DNA from: Novosphingobium mangrovisedimenti
GTDB taxonomy: Bacteria > Pseudomonadota > Alphaproteobacteria > Sphingomonadales > Sphingomonadaceae
Length of the DNA stretch: 64,000 bases
Assembly (NCBI RefSeq): GCF_025153475.1
Contig: NZ_JANZXA010000007.1
Span: forward strand, 168,029 to 232,028
Reading direction: 5' to 3'
Part shown: positions 8,726-16,585 of the stretch, piece after piece
Layout of the letters: each line of letters begins with the position of its first letter
How positions within the stretch are numbered: the first letter of the stretch is position 1
The notes under the pieces: model-generated
What the model saw: only the letters and a program-made list of their open reading frames with translations
Databases searched by the model: none
What the model was told of the DNA's origin: nothing
Position numbers and translations under genes: made by a program

Positions 8726-10140
8726 TGAAGCTGCAATCCTTCGACCCGGCCAGCGGCGACCTCGTCTGGGAAGGCGAGATCGACGGCGCGGGAGCAGTCT
8801 CCGCCGCGCTGCACCGCGCGCGCAAGGCCTTTCCGGGCTGGGCCGCGCTGCCCGTGGAGGCCCGTGTCGAAGCCGTGCAGCGCTACAAGGCCTTGCTCGA
8901 AGCGCGCAAGGAGACCATGGCCGAGGTGATCTCGCGCGAGACCGGCAAGCCCTTGTGGGAAAGCCGCGCAGAGATCGGATCGATGATCGGCAAGGTCGGC
9001 ATCTCGATCACCGCGCAGGCCGAACGCGCCGGCGAGAAGCGTTCAGACATGCCCTTCGGCCAGGCCGTGCTGCGCCACCGCCCGCACGGCGTGATGGCAG
9101 TGCTGGGCCCCTTCAACTTCCCGGGCCACCTGCCCAACGGCCACATCGTCCCCGCCCTGCTCGCCGGCAACACCGTGGTGTTCAAGCCCTCCGAAATGAC
9201 CCCGGCGACCGGCGCGGCCATGGCCGAAGCCTGGGCCGAGGCGGGACTGCCCGAGGGCGTGTTCCAGATCGTCCAGGGCGGACGCGAGACCGGCGAGGTG
9301 CTGGTTGCCGGGCAGATCGACGGTCTGCTCTTCACCGGCTCTGCTGCGGCTGGCGCCCATTTCCGGCGCATCTTCGCAGACCGGCCCGACGTGATCCTGG
9401 CCTTGGAACTGGGCGGCAACAACCCGCTCGTCGCCTGGGACGGCGATGTCGAGGAAGCCGCCTCGGTCGTCATCCAGTCCGCCTTCGTCACCACTGGCCA
9501 GCGCTGTTCCTGCGCGCGGCGACTGATTGTGCCCGACAATGATTTCGGCACGGCGCTGCTTGAGGCCGTCGATGCCCTTGCCGGAAAACTGACCATCGGC
9601 GCGTGGGACGAGACTCCCGAGCCCTACATCGGCCCGCTGATTTCCGAAGCCGCAGCCACCTCCGCCAAGGCGCGGGTCGAGGGGCTTGGTGCTCACGGCG
9701 CCAAGGTCATCCGCCCGTTCACCGGCATCGAAGGCCGCAGCGGCGCCTTCGTCACCCCCGCCATTCTCGATGTGACGGGCGTGGGTGTGCCCGACGAGGA
9801 AATCTTCGCGCCCGTTCTGCAGGTCCGCCGCGTCGGCGATTTCGACGCAGCGCTGGCAGCGGCCAACCACACGCGCTTCGGCCTCTCCGCCGGCCTGATC
9901 AGCGCCGACGACGCGCTATGGGAGCGCTTCATCCACGAATGCCGCGCCGGCGTCGTCAACCGCAACCGCCCGACCACGGGCGCGGCGGGCTCGATGCCCT
10001 TCGGCGGTCTCGGCGACAGCGGCAACCACCGCCCGAGTGCCTACTACGCCGCCGACTACTGCGCCTACCCGGTCGCCAGTTTCGAGGCCGCAAGCGCCGA
10101 TGGCAACAGCGGCGCGCTGGCCGGAAAGCTGCGCGCATGA
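8725..10140 (+). CDS. astD: N-succinylglutamate 5-semialdehyde dehydrogenase
   Basis: A 471-aa aldehyde dehydrogenase that oxidises N-succinylglutamate semialdehyde to N-succinylglutamate, the fourth step of the arginine succinyltransferase (AST) pathway. Visible motifs are the cofactor-binding GPFNFPGHLPNGH region, the FTGS turn, the general-base Glu in LELGGNNP, and the catalytic cysteine in TTGQRCSCAR. The AstD-typical NRPTTGAAGSMPFGG segment is near the end. It starts within the stop of the preceding HglS-like gene. A palindromic repeat follows before the M20 gene. Confidence 0.92.
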   Translation: MKLQSFDPASGDLVWEGEIDGAGAVSAALHRARKAFPGWAALPVEARVEAVQRYKALLEARKETMAEVISRETGKPLWESRAEIGSMIGKVGISITAQAERAGEKRSDMPFGQAVLRHRPHGVMAVLGPFNFPGHLPNGHIVPALLAGNTVVFKPSEMTPATGAAMAEAWAEAGLPEGVFQIVQGGRETGEVLVAGQIDGLLFTGSAAAGAHFRRIFADRPDVILALELGGNNPLVAWDGDVEEAASVVIQSAFVTTGQRCSCARRLIVPDNDFGTALLEAVDALAGKLTIGAWDETPEPYIGPLISEAAATSAKARVEGLGAHGAKVIRPFTGIEGRSGAFVTPAILDVTGVGVPDEEIFAPVLQVRRVGDFDAALAAANHTRFGLSAGLISADDALWERFIHECRAGVVNRNRPTTGAAGSMPFGGLGDSGNHRPSAYYAADYCAYPVASFEAASADGNSGALAGKLRA

Positions 10141-10154
10141 TCACCCTTTTCCCG

Positions 10155-10247
10155 TTCGTCATTGCGAACGGCCGCCGGCCGCGCGGCAATCCAGAGCCGA
10201 AGCGAACCGCCCTGGATTGCTTCGCCCTGCGGGCTCGCAATGACGAA
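10155..10247 (-). repeat. Dispersed palindromic repeat, copy 1
   Basis: A 93-bp element bounded by perfect 13-bp inverted ends (TTCGTCATTGCGA and its complement at 10235-10247). The interior contains CAATCCAGAG and CCTGGATTGC. It fills the astD-M20 spacer. Its reverse complement matches the element at 16477-16562 almost throughout, so the two copies are in opposite orientation. Confidence 0.85.
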
Positions 10248-10276
10248 GGTGGGGCGCTGGCTTGCGAGGATCCCCG

Positions 10277-11485
10277 ATGAAAACCGGCCTCACCCCCGAA
10301 GAACAGGGCCTGCTCGCCCCGGTCGAACGCGGCCCGATCCTTGAACGCACACTGGAATGGGCCGCGATCAACAGCGGCACCGCCAACCTCGAAGGCCTGA
10401 GCGCGATGGCCGCACGGCTGGCCGATGCCTTCGCCGCGCTGCCGGGCGAGGTGCGCCTTGTCGAACCCGCGCCGGTCGAGAAAGTCGACAGCGAAGGCCA
10501 TATCCGCGAGATCGCCCATGGCCGCCACCTCGTCCTCTCGGTGCGCCCCGAGGTCGAACGCCGCGTGATCCTGACCGGCCACATGGACACCGTCTATGCC
10601 AAGGACCACCCCTTCCAGACATGCGACTGGCTCGACGAGGACACCCTGCACGGCCCCGGCACCGCCGACATGAAGGGCGGCCTCTCGCTGATGCTGGCGG
10701 GCCTCGCTGCCTACGAGCGGGGCCATCCCACGCTCGGCTACGACGTGATGATCAACAGCGACGAGGAGACCGGCTCGCTCTCCTCCGCCGCGCTGATCGC
10801 CGAGCTGGCGCAAGGCAAGATGGCCGCCCTCACTTACGAGCCCGGCCTGCCCGACGGCTCGATGGCCCGCGCCCGCCCCGGATCGGGCAACTACGCCGCC
10901 ATCGTCCACGGCAAGTCGGCCCACGCCGGGCGCAATCCCGAGGACGGGCGCAATGCCGTGGTCGCCGCCGGAGACCTCGCCCTGCGCCTTGCCGCCGGGC
11001 GGCGCGAGGGGCTCTCGGTCAACCCGGCCCGGATCGAGGGCGGCGCGCCCAACAACACCGTGCCCGACCTCGCCATTCTCCACTTCAACCTGCGCCCGCG
11101 CACGCCCGAACTGGCGGACGTGGCGCGCACCCTGATCGACGAGGCCATTGCCGAGGTCTGCACCGCGCACGATGTCTCGATCCACCTGCACGGCCGCGTC
11201 TCGCGCCCGCCCAAGCCGGTGGGCGCGGAGACCGAGGCGCTGTTCGGTCTCGTTTCGAAAGCCGCCGCCGACCTCGGCCAGACAATGCGCTGGAAAGACA
11301 CCGGCGGCGTGTGCGACGGCAACAACATCGCCGCCTGCGGAGTGCCGGTGCTCGATACCATGGGCGCGCTCGGCGGGGCGATCCATTCGCCCGACGAATT
11401 CATGCTGGCCAGTTCGCTCGATGCCCGTGCGCGGCTGACGGCGCTGGTCATGCACCGCCTCGACAGGCACGGAGTGATACTATGA
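10277..11485 (+). CDS. M20-family metallohydrolase (carboxypeptidase G2/ArgE-like)
   Basis: A 402-aa di-zinc amidohydrolase. Metal and catalytic residues are present: His102 and Asp104 in TGHMDTVY, Asp131 in PGTADMKGG, Glu163-Glu164 in SDEETGS, and the C-terminal His in GGAIHSPDEF. The ATG at 10277 follows a GAGGA site seven bases away. It overlaps astA by four bases. M20 enzymes remove N-acyl groups or C-terminal amino acids. Inside an AST operon with no M14-type astE visible, it may hydrolyse N-succinylglutamate to glutamate and succinate. That assignment rests on context alone. Confidence 0.82.
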   Translation: MKTGLTPEEQGLLAPVERGPILERTLEWAAINSGTANLEGLSAMAARLADAFAALPGEVRLVEPAPVEKVDSEGHIREIAHGRHLVLSVRPEVERRVILTGHMDTVYAKDHPFQTCDWLDEDTLHGPGTADMKGGLSLMLAGLAAYERGHPTLGYDVMINSDEETGSLSSAALIAELAQGKMAALTYEPGLPDGSMARARPGSGNYAAIVHGKSAHAGRNPEDGRNAVVAAGDLALRLAAGRREGLSVNPARIEGGAPNNTVPDLAILHFNLRPRTPELADVARTLIDEAIAEVCTAHDVSIHLHGRVSRPPKPVGAETEALFGLVSKAAADLGQTMRWKDTGGVCDGNNIAACGVPVLDTMGALGGAIHSPDEFMLASSLDARARLTALVMHRLDRHGVIL

Positions 11486-12501
11486 CGTTTGTCCTGCGCA
11501 CCGCCCACGAGAAGGATCTCGATGCGCTCTACCGCATGGCCAAGGGCACCGGCGGCGGCTTCACCAACCTGCCGCCCGACAAGCCCACGCTGCAGGCCAA
11601 GCTGGCCAGCGCCGCCAAGGCCTTCGCCCGCGAGGACAACACGCTGAACGACGACCTGTTCGTCTTCATTCTGGAGGACACCGAAACCGGCAAGGTGCGC
11701 GGCACCTGCCAGATCATGTCGCAGGTCGGCACCGAACTGCCGTTCTATTCCTACCGCATCGGTCGCATCACCCAACATTCCAAGGAACTCGACCGCACGT
11801 TCCGTGCCGAGATGCTGACGCTGTGCACCGACCTCGACGGATCGAGCGAAGTGGGCGGCCTCTACCTTGATCCGACCGAGCGCTCCTCCGGTGTCGGCAA
11901 GCTGCTGGCACGCAGCCGCTACCTGTTCATCCGCGCCCACCGCGCCAAGTTCGCCGACCGCACGCTGGCCGAGCTGCGCGGGGCGATCGACGATGCCGGC
12001 AACTCGCCGTTCTGGGACGGCCTCGCCGGCCGCTTCTTCGACATGAGCTTTCGCGATGCCGACGAGTTCAACGCCCGCCACGGCAACCAGTTCATCGCCG
12101 ATCTCATGCCCAAGCACCCGATCTACACCGCGCTGCTGTCCGAAGGCGCGCGGCAGGTCATGGGCCAGCCGCACTTTTCGGGCCGCCCCGCCATGCGCAT
12201 GCTCGAGGACGAAGGCTTCACCTTCCAGAACTACGTCGACATCTTCGACGGCGGCCCCTCGATGATCGCCGACACCGACCGCATCCGCACCGTCCGCGAG
12301 GCGAAGGACGCCCCCATCACCGCGCTCACCGCCACGGGTGACGAAAGCCCCACGCACATCGTCTCCCACGGCCGCCTCGCCGATTTCCGCGCCTGCCTCG
12401 CGCAAGTCGGCGAAAGCCCCGAAGGCGTGACGCTGGACGAACGGGCGGCCTGGCTGCTGGGCGTCAAGGTCGGCGACACGATATCCTTCGCGCCGGCTTG
12501 A
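11482..12501 (+). CDS. astA: Arginine N-succinyltransferase
   Basis: A 339-aa GNAT-fold enzyme that transfers succinyl from succinyl-CoA to arginine, the first step of the AST pathway. Family signatures are the N-terminal LRTAHEKDLDALYRMA, the GGGFTNLP and SSEVGGLYLDP segments, and the CoA-binding region around RSSGVGKLLARSRYLF. The C-terminal half ends with the VKVGDTISF motif common to AstA. It overlaps the M20 gene by ATGA and is the last gene of that transcription unit. The next AST gene, astB, lies 2.7 kb further on. Confidence 0.93.
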   Translation: MTFVLRTAHEKDLDALYRMAKGTGGGFTNLPPDKPTLQAKLASAAKAFAREDNTLNDDLFVFILEDTETGKVRGTCQIMSQVGTELPFYSYRIGRITQHSKELDRTFRAEMLTLCTDLDGSSEVGGLYLDPTERSSGVGKLLARSRYLFIRAHRAKFADRTLAELRGAIDDAGNSPFWDGLAGRFFDMSFRDADEFNARHGNQFIADLMPKHPIYTALLSEGARQVMGQPHFSGRPAMRMLEDEGFTFQNYVDIFDGGPSMIADTDRIRTVREAKDAPITALTATGDESPTHIVSHGRLADFRACLAQVGESPEGVTLDERAAWLLGVKVGDTISFAPA

Positions 12502-12518
12502 GGGGAGTTGAGGTCGAG

Positions 12519-12640
12519 GTCCCGCCTTCGCTGGGATGACGTTTCACAGGCCGGTTCAGATACCGCTCAGGCTGAGCTTGTCGAAGCCCACGAAGGCGTG
12601 GTGCTGCCATCCCATCCTTCGACAGGCTCACGATGAACGG
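12519..12640. repeat. Two dispersed palindromic repeats after astA
   Basis: The 12502-12907 spacer (406 bp) begins with a fragment GTCCCGCCTTCGCTGGGATGAC-like (12519-12540), common in alphaproteobacterial genomes. It is followed by an inverted pair: CTCAGGCTGAGCTTGTCGAAG within 12563-12586 against CTTCGACAGGCTCACGATGA within 12617-12640. I see no gene in the rest of the spacer. An in-frame TGA at 12848-12850 closes the receptor reading frame upstream. Confidence 0.75.
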
Positions 12641-12907
12641 AGTGAGTCACCGCTCCTTTTCAAGATTTTAATCCGAAATCCGCCTTTCCAGACGCGCAGC
12701 CATGGCAGTAGTACTATGGGCCAGCATCATCCTCCCAAGACCGGGCCTTTGCATTCGACATTTCGCGCCAACCGTCGCGGCGACAAACGCGCATCGGCAG
12801 CGCTTTGACGGGGCTGCGCAAGACCTTCCCGTCATTATTCAAGTCATTGACAGCATGGCTGCAATTGGATCAGTTCTGCGGGCTGGCATAGGGCCGAAGG
12901 AAACGTA

Positions 12908-14932
12908 ATGCCTGCCGCCGATCAGCCCAGCACCGTCCAGGCCGCCCCCGCAGAAGCTTCCTCCGACGTCATCGAGGTCATCGGAAAGCGTACGGACAAT
13001 ACTATAGAGATCGACCGGCGGACCTATCAGGTTCGCGAAACCGCGCATTCCGCCCAGAAGGATGCGCTTCAGTTGTTACGCGGACTGCCTGCGGTTACTG
13101 TCACCCCGGATGACCGCATTCTCGTGCTGGGAGGCGGGATGACGCGGCTCTACATCGATGGCCGTCCTTACCTCGGCAATGTCAGCCAGTACCTTCGCAC
13201 CCTTCATGGCAGCGATATCGAGCGGATCGAAGTGGTCACCAATCCTTCCGCGCAGTTCTCCTCGGAAGGGGCTGGCGGCGTGATCAACCTGTTCTTGCGC
13301 AAGACCTTGGACGAAGGCCTGTCGGGCGATGCAAGCCTGGAGGAATCGAGCTATGGGTTTGGCCTTGTCGATACGACCTTGAACTACAAGCACGGCGACT
13401 GGACCTACCAGCTGAAAGGCGGAGGCAACGTCGGCACCATGGCTCGCCGGTCTTACCACGTACGGCGCAGCGTTCAGTCGCAGGACAGCGCGGAGCCCAC
13501 GGTCAATCGCGAGAATGGCGCCTACAGGTATGATGGCACTGTTGGTCGTCTCAGCCTGAAGGCGACCTACGAGCTGGATTCGAAGACAAGCCTGTCCGGG
13601 CAAATAGGTGGTGGCGGCGGTCACGATATCGTGACCAACAAGGTTGACTATACGGCTGTAACCCCCGACTTCCAGCCTTTCTTCGAGCACCGTCGTCTCA
13701 GCAGTCACGCCAGTTATGTCACCGGCCAGTTCAACCTGGATCATCGCGGTTCCAGAGATGGCGAGACGCTGAGTGCCAGCGTACAGTTCTACACCAATCC
13801 CCAGGTGCACGATGTCACCAAGGCTCGCTTCAGCAATGACCGTCGGTACCTGATCGACCTGCGCAAACCGAGCCATTCCATCGACACGAAGCTCGATTGG
13901 AAACACCCGATGGCAACAGGACAAATGCTCTCGCTGGGCGGTTCCTGGCATGTCGACGGCACCTCGCAGGACTATCAGTTCACGAGCAATGACAGCGCAT
14001 CGCTGGGCGAAGACACGACCGACGCCTATGACGCGCGCAGCAGCACGCTTGCGATCTACACCTCGCTCCAGCAGACTTTCGGGGCGCTGACGCTTGCTCC
14101 AGGCCTGCGCGGCGAGGCCAACAGCAGGCGCATATCCAGCCCGGGCATGGAAGACGTGCACCTCGACCGCGCGCAGCTCTTCCCCAGCTTTCATGCAAGC
14201 TACAAGGCCAGCAAGACGCTTCAGATCGGGGCAAGCTACAGCAAGCGCATAGAGCGCGTTCCGCTGGAATACTTGCGGCCCTACGGATCGGTGGAGGGCG
14301 CCTATACCCTCTTTGAAGGCAATCCCGGCCTCAAGGACCAGAGTACCGACGCCTACGAGCTGAGCGTTCAGTTTCACCCCGGCAAGATCGAGGCGAGTGC
14401 CACGGTCTACTTGCGCGAGACCTCTCGATTGTGGAGCAAGAGTTATTCGGTCAATGCCGCAGGAACGAGCGTCTACACATACGTGAACGCGGGCAGCAGT
14501 TGGAAAAGGGGCGCCCAGTTCGATCTCGGCATGCCGGTCCTGTCCCGGCTCAAGGCGCGGGCAAGCGTGAGCCTGTTCGATGAGCAATCCCCGGTCGACA
14601 CATACGAAGGTTCGGACCTACAGCGCAATTTTCGCTATTCGACAAACGGCACACTCGAATGGAACGGCAAGGAGCGCGACAATGCGCCTGGCGATGTCGC
14701 GCAAGTGCAGTGGTCCTACAACAGCCCCTCGCGCGAATACCAGATCCGGAAATCATCCTGGTTCGACCTCAGCGCCTCATACACGCACAGTTTTGACCGC
14801 ACGCTCTCGCTCACGGGAACGTTTCGGTATGCGGGACGATCGCGCCAGCGCCTCATCGCGCCATCGGTCGAGGAGATGTCATCCCGCCAGAGGACGCCGG
14901 AATTCCAGCTGAAACTCCACAAGACGCTGTAA
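12908..14932 (+). CDS. TonB-dependent receptor-like outer-membrane protein without signal peptide
   Basis: A 674-aa protein with a plug domain (residues ~45-135, with LRGLPAVTV, LYIDGRPYLG, RIEVVTNPSAQFSSEGAGGVI) followed by a beta-barrel of the outer-membrane receptor type. A TonB-box-like DVIEVIGKR precedes the plug. The ATG at 12908 has a good GAAGGA site six bases away, but the protein begins directly with mature-type sequence and has no hydrophobic signal. Upstream in frame there is no other start before a TGA. It may be a truncated gene, a misplaced start after frame loss, or an unusual protein. The ligand is unknown, and it sits between astA and astB. Confidence 0.72.
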   Translation: MPAADQPSTVQAAPAEASSDVIEVIGKRTDNTIEIDRRTYQVRETAHSAQKDALQLLRGLPAVTVTPDDRILVLGGGMTRLYIDGRPYLGNVSQYLRTLHGSDIERIEVVTNPSAQFSSEGAGGVINLFLRKTLDEGLSGDASLEESSYGFGLVDTTLNYKHGDWTYQLKGGGNVGTMARRSYHVRRSVQSQDSAEPTVNRENGAYRYDGTVGRLSLKATYELDSKTSLSGQIGGGGGHDIVTNKVDYTAVTPDFQPFFEHRRLSSHASYVTGQFNLDHRGSRDGETLSASVQFYTNPQVHDVTKARFSNDRRYLIDLRKPSHSIDTKLDWKHPMATGQMLSLGGSWHVDGTSQDYQFTSNDSASLGEDTTDAYDARSSTLAIYTSLQQTFGALTLAPGLRGEANSRRISSPGMEDVHLDRAQLFPSFHASYKASKTLQIGASYSKRIERVPLEYLRPYGSVEGAYTLFEGNPGLKDQSTDAYELSVQFHPGKIEASATVYLRETSRLWSKSYSVNAAGTSVYTYVNAGSSWKRGAQFDLGMPVLSRLKARASVSLFDEQSPVDTYEGSDLQRNFRYSTNGTLEWNGKERDNAPGDVAQVQWSYNSPSREYQIRKSSWFDLSASYTHSFDRTLSLTGTFRYAGRSRQRLIAPSVEEMSSRQRTPEFQLKLHKTL

Positions 14933-15042
14933 GGAATTTCGGCAGCCCACTCCCCCGACAAGACCTTTCCTACAGTCCCAGCCTTGCGCTAGACTCCCCG
15001 CATGAGCCCGGCCTACAGTCTTCCCCCTGCCGCGACGACACC

Positions 15043-15159
15043 GCAAGGTGACACTTCCCCCGCGCAAGGTTACACATCGCTCCTGCAAAGTGACACTTCC
15101 GGCGCAAGGTGACACGCTTTCCCCTGGACCGTGTCACCCGTGTCAACCTGTCACCTTGT
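15043..15159. promoter_or_regulatory. Phased array of seven GCAAGGTGACAC-type motifs upstream of astB
   Basis: Four direct copies close to GCAAGGTGACAC begin at 15043, 15064, 15085 and 15104 (spacings 21, 21, 19 bp). Three inverted copies (GTGTCACCC, GTGTCAACCTG, CTGTCACCTTG) begin at 15131, 15140 and 15149, about 9 bp apart. The block ends 23 bp before the astB start. The helical phasing suggests cooperative protein binding, possibly an operator for astB. A dispersed non-regulatory repeat is the main alternative. Confidence 0.6.
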
Positions 15160-15182
15160 AGCGCCCCCATGAAAGCCTCTGC

Positions 15183-16445
15183 ATGATTACCGAAATCAAC
15201 TTCGACGGCATCGTCGGCCCCAGCCACAACTATGCCGGCCTCAGCCTCGGCAACCTCGCCTCGGCGCGCAATTTCGGCAAGGTTTCGCGGCCGCGCGACG
15301 CGGCGCTGCAGGGGCTGGCCAAGATGCGCGCCAATCTGGAGCGCGGCCTTGCACAGGGCTTCTTCCTGCCCCAGCGCCGCCCGGACGAAGGCTGGCTGCA
15401 GCAGCTCGGCTCGACCATGGCGCAGGCGAGCGCGGGCCTGCAGGCCAATGCCCTGTCGGCCTCCTCGATGTGGGCGGCCAATGCGGCGACCGTCTCGCCG
15501 GCGTGCGATGCCGCGGACGGGCGCTGCCACCTCACCGTCGCCAATCTGGTGACGATGCCCCACCGCAGCCACGAATGGCGCGAGACGCTGGCCCAGCTCC
15601 AGCTGGCCTTTGCCGATCCCGCGCACTTCGCGGTGCACGCCCCGGTGCCCGCCCCGTTCGGCGACGAGGGCGCCGCCAACCACATGCGCCTGTGCGCCGC
15701 GCATGGCGCGCCGGGCGTCGAGGTCTTCGTTTATGGCGAGAGCGGCGGCCCCTTCCCCGCGCGCCAACACCGCGAGGCAAGCGAGGCTGTTGCGCGCATC
15801 CACGGCCTCGATCCGGCGCGTACGATCTTCGCGCGGCAATCGGACGAGGCGATTGCCGCCGGGGCCTTTCACAACGATGTCGTCGCCGTCGCCAACGAGC
15901 GGGTGCTGTTCGCCCACGAACAGGCCTTTGCCGAGCGCGACGCCTTATACGCGGACCTGCGCGCAAAGCTGCCCGAGGTCGAAATCGTCGAAGTGCCGGC
16001 GAGCGCGGTTAGCCTCGAAGACGCCATCGCCTCCTACCTGTTCAACGCACAGCTGGTGACGCTGCCCTCTGGCGAGATGGCGCTGGTGCTCCCCTCCGAG
16101 GCGCAGGAGACCGCCAGCGTCTGGGCATGGCTGCAGACGCATATGGCCGGAAACGGGCCGATCCGCCACCTGTTCGTCCACGACTTGCGCGAATCCATGG
16201 CCAACGGCGGCGGCCCGGCCTGCCTGCGCCTGCGCGTGGTGGCCGATCCCGCAACGATCGACCAGCGTTTCATCGCGACGCCTGAAAAGCTGGACCGGAT
16301 CGAGGCACTCATCCGCCAGCACTGGCCCGAGCAGATCGCGGCGGAGGACCTCGCCAGCCCGGCGCTCTGGCGCGACCTCGTGGCGGCACGTTCCGCCCTG
16401 TGCATGGAACTGGACCTGCGCGAACTGGACCGGGATTTCTTCTGA
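15183..16445 (+). CDS. astB: N-succinylarginine dihydrolase
   Basis: A 420-aa amidinotransferase-fold enzyme that converts N-succinylarginine to N-succinylornithine, CO2 and two ammonia, the second AST step. Catalytic positions are visible: Glu162 in FGDEGAANHMR, His230 in FHNDVVAVAN, and the nucleophile Cys347 in GGGPACLRLRV. The N-terminal MITEINFDGIVGPSHNYAGL is diagnostic. It stands alone behind a repeat array, separated from astA by the TonB-receptor-like gene. Its position next to a nitrogen-fixation locus is notable because this pathway releases ammonia. Confidence 0.94.
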   Translation: MITEINFDGIVGPSHNYAGLSLGNLASARNFGKVSRPRDAALQGLAKMRANLERGLAQGFFLPQRRPDEGWLQQLGSTMAQASAGLQANALSASSMWAANAATVSPACDAADGRCHLTVANLVTMPHRSHEWRETLAQLQLAFADPAHFAVHAPVPAPFGDEGAANHMRLCAAHGAPGVEVFVYGESGGPFPARQHREASEAVARIHGLDPARTIFARQSDEAIAAGAFHNDVVAVANERVLFAHEQAFAERDALYADLRAKLPEVEIVEVPASAVSLEDAIASYLFNAQLVTLPSGEMALVLPSEAQETASVWAWLQTHMAGNGPIRHLFVHDLRESMANGGGPACLRLRVVADPATIDQRFIATPEKLDRIEALIRQHWPEQIAAEDLASPALWRDLVAARSALCMELDLRELDRDFF

Positions 16446-16476
16446 GCAGAACGCTGGACCTTGATCACACAGACCG

Positions 16477-16562
16477 TTCGTCATTGCGAGCGAAGCGAAG
16501 CAATCCAGGGCGGTTCCATACGGCTCTGGATTGCCGCAGCCCTGCGGGCCTCGCAATGACGA
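16477..16562 (+). repeat. Dispersed palindromic repeat, copy 2
   Basis: Bounded by TTCGTCATTGCGA and TCGCAATGACGA, with interior GAAGCAATCCAGGGCGGTTC and CGGCTCTGGATTGCC. It is the reverse-orientation partner of 10155-10247. It lies between convergent astB and nifA and may serve as a bidirectional transcript end. Confidence 0.85.
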
Positions 16563-16585
16563 TTCGAAGTAGAGGACGATCCGCG

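Noticed and set aside
12702..12908. Small plus-strand frame ending TAATG at the TonB-receptor-like start, considered as a frame-shifted signal peptide
   Set aside because: Its sequence has no signal-peptide features (charged, no suitable hydrophobic core and cleavage site), and joining it would need an unsupported frameshift.
15001..15165. Repeat block before astB considered as a CRISPR array
   Set aside because: Units are about 12 bp at 9-21 bp intervals, include inverted copies and have no unique spacers or cas genes.
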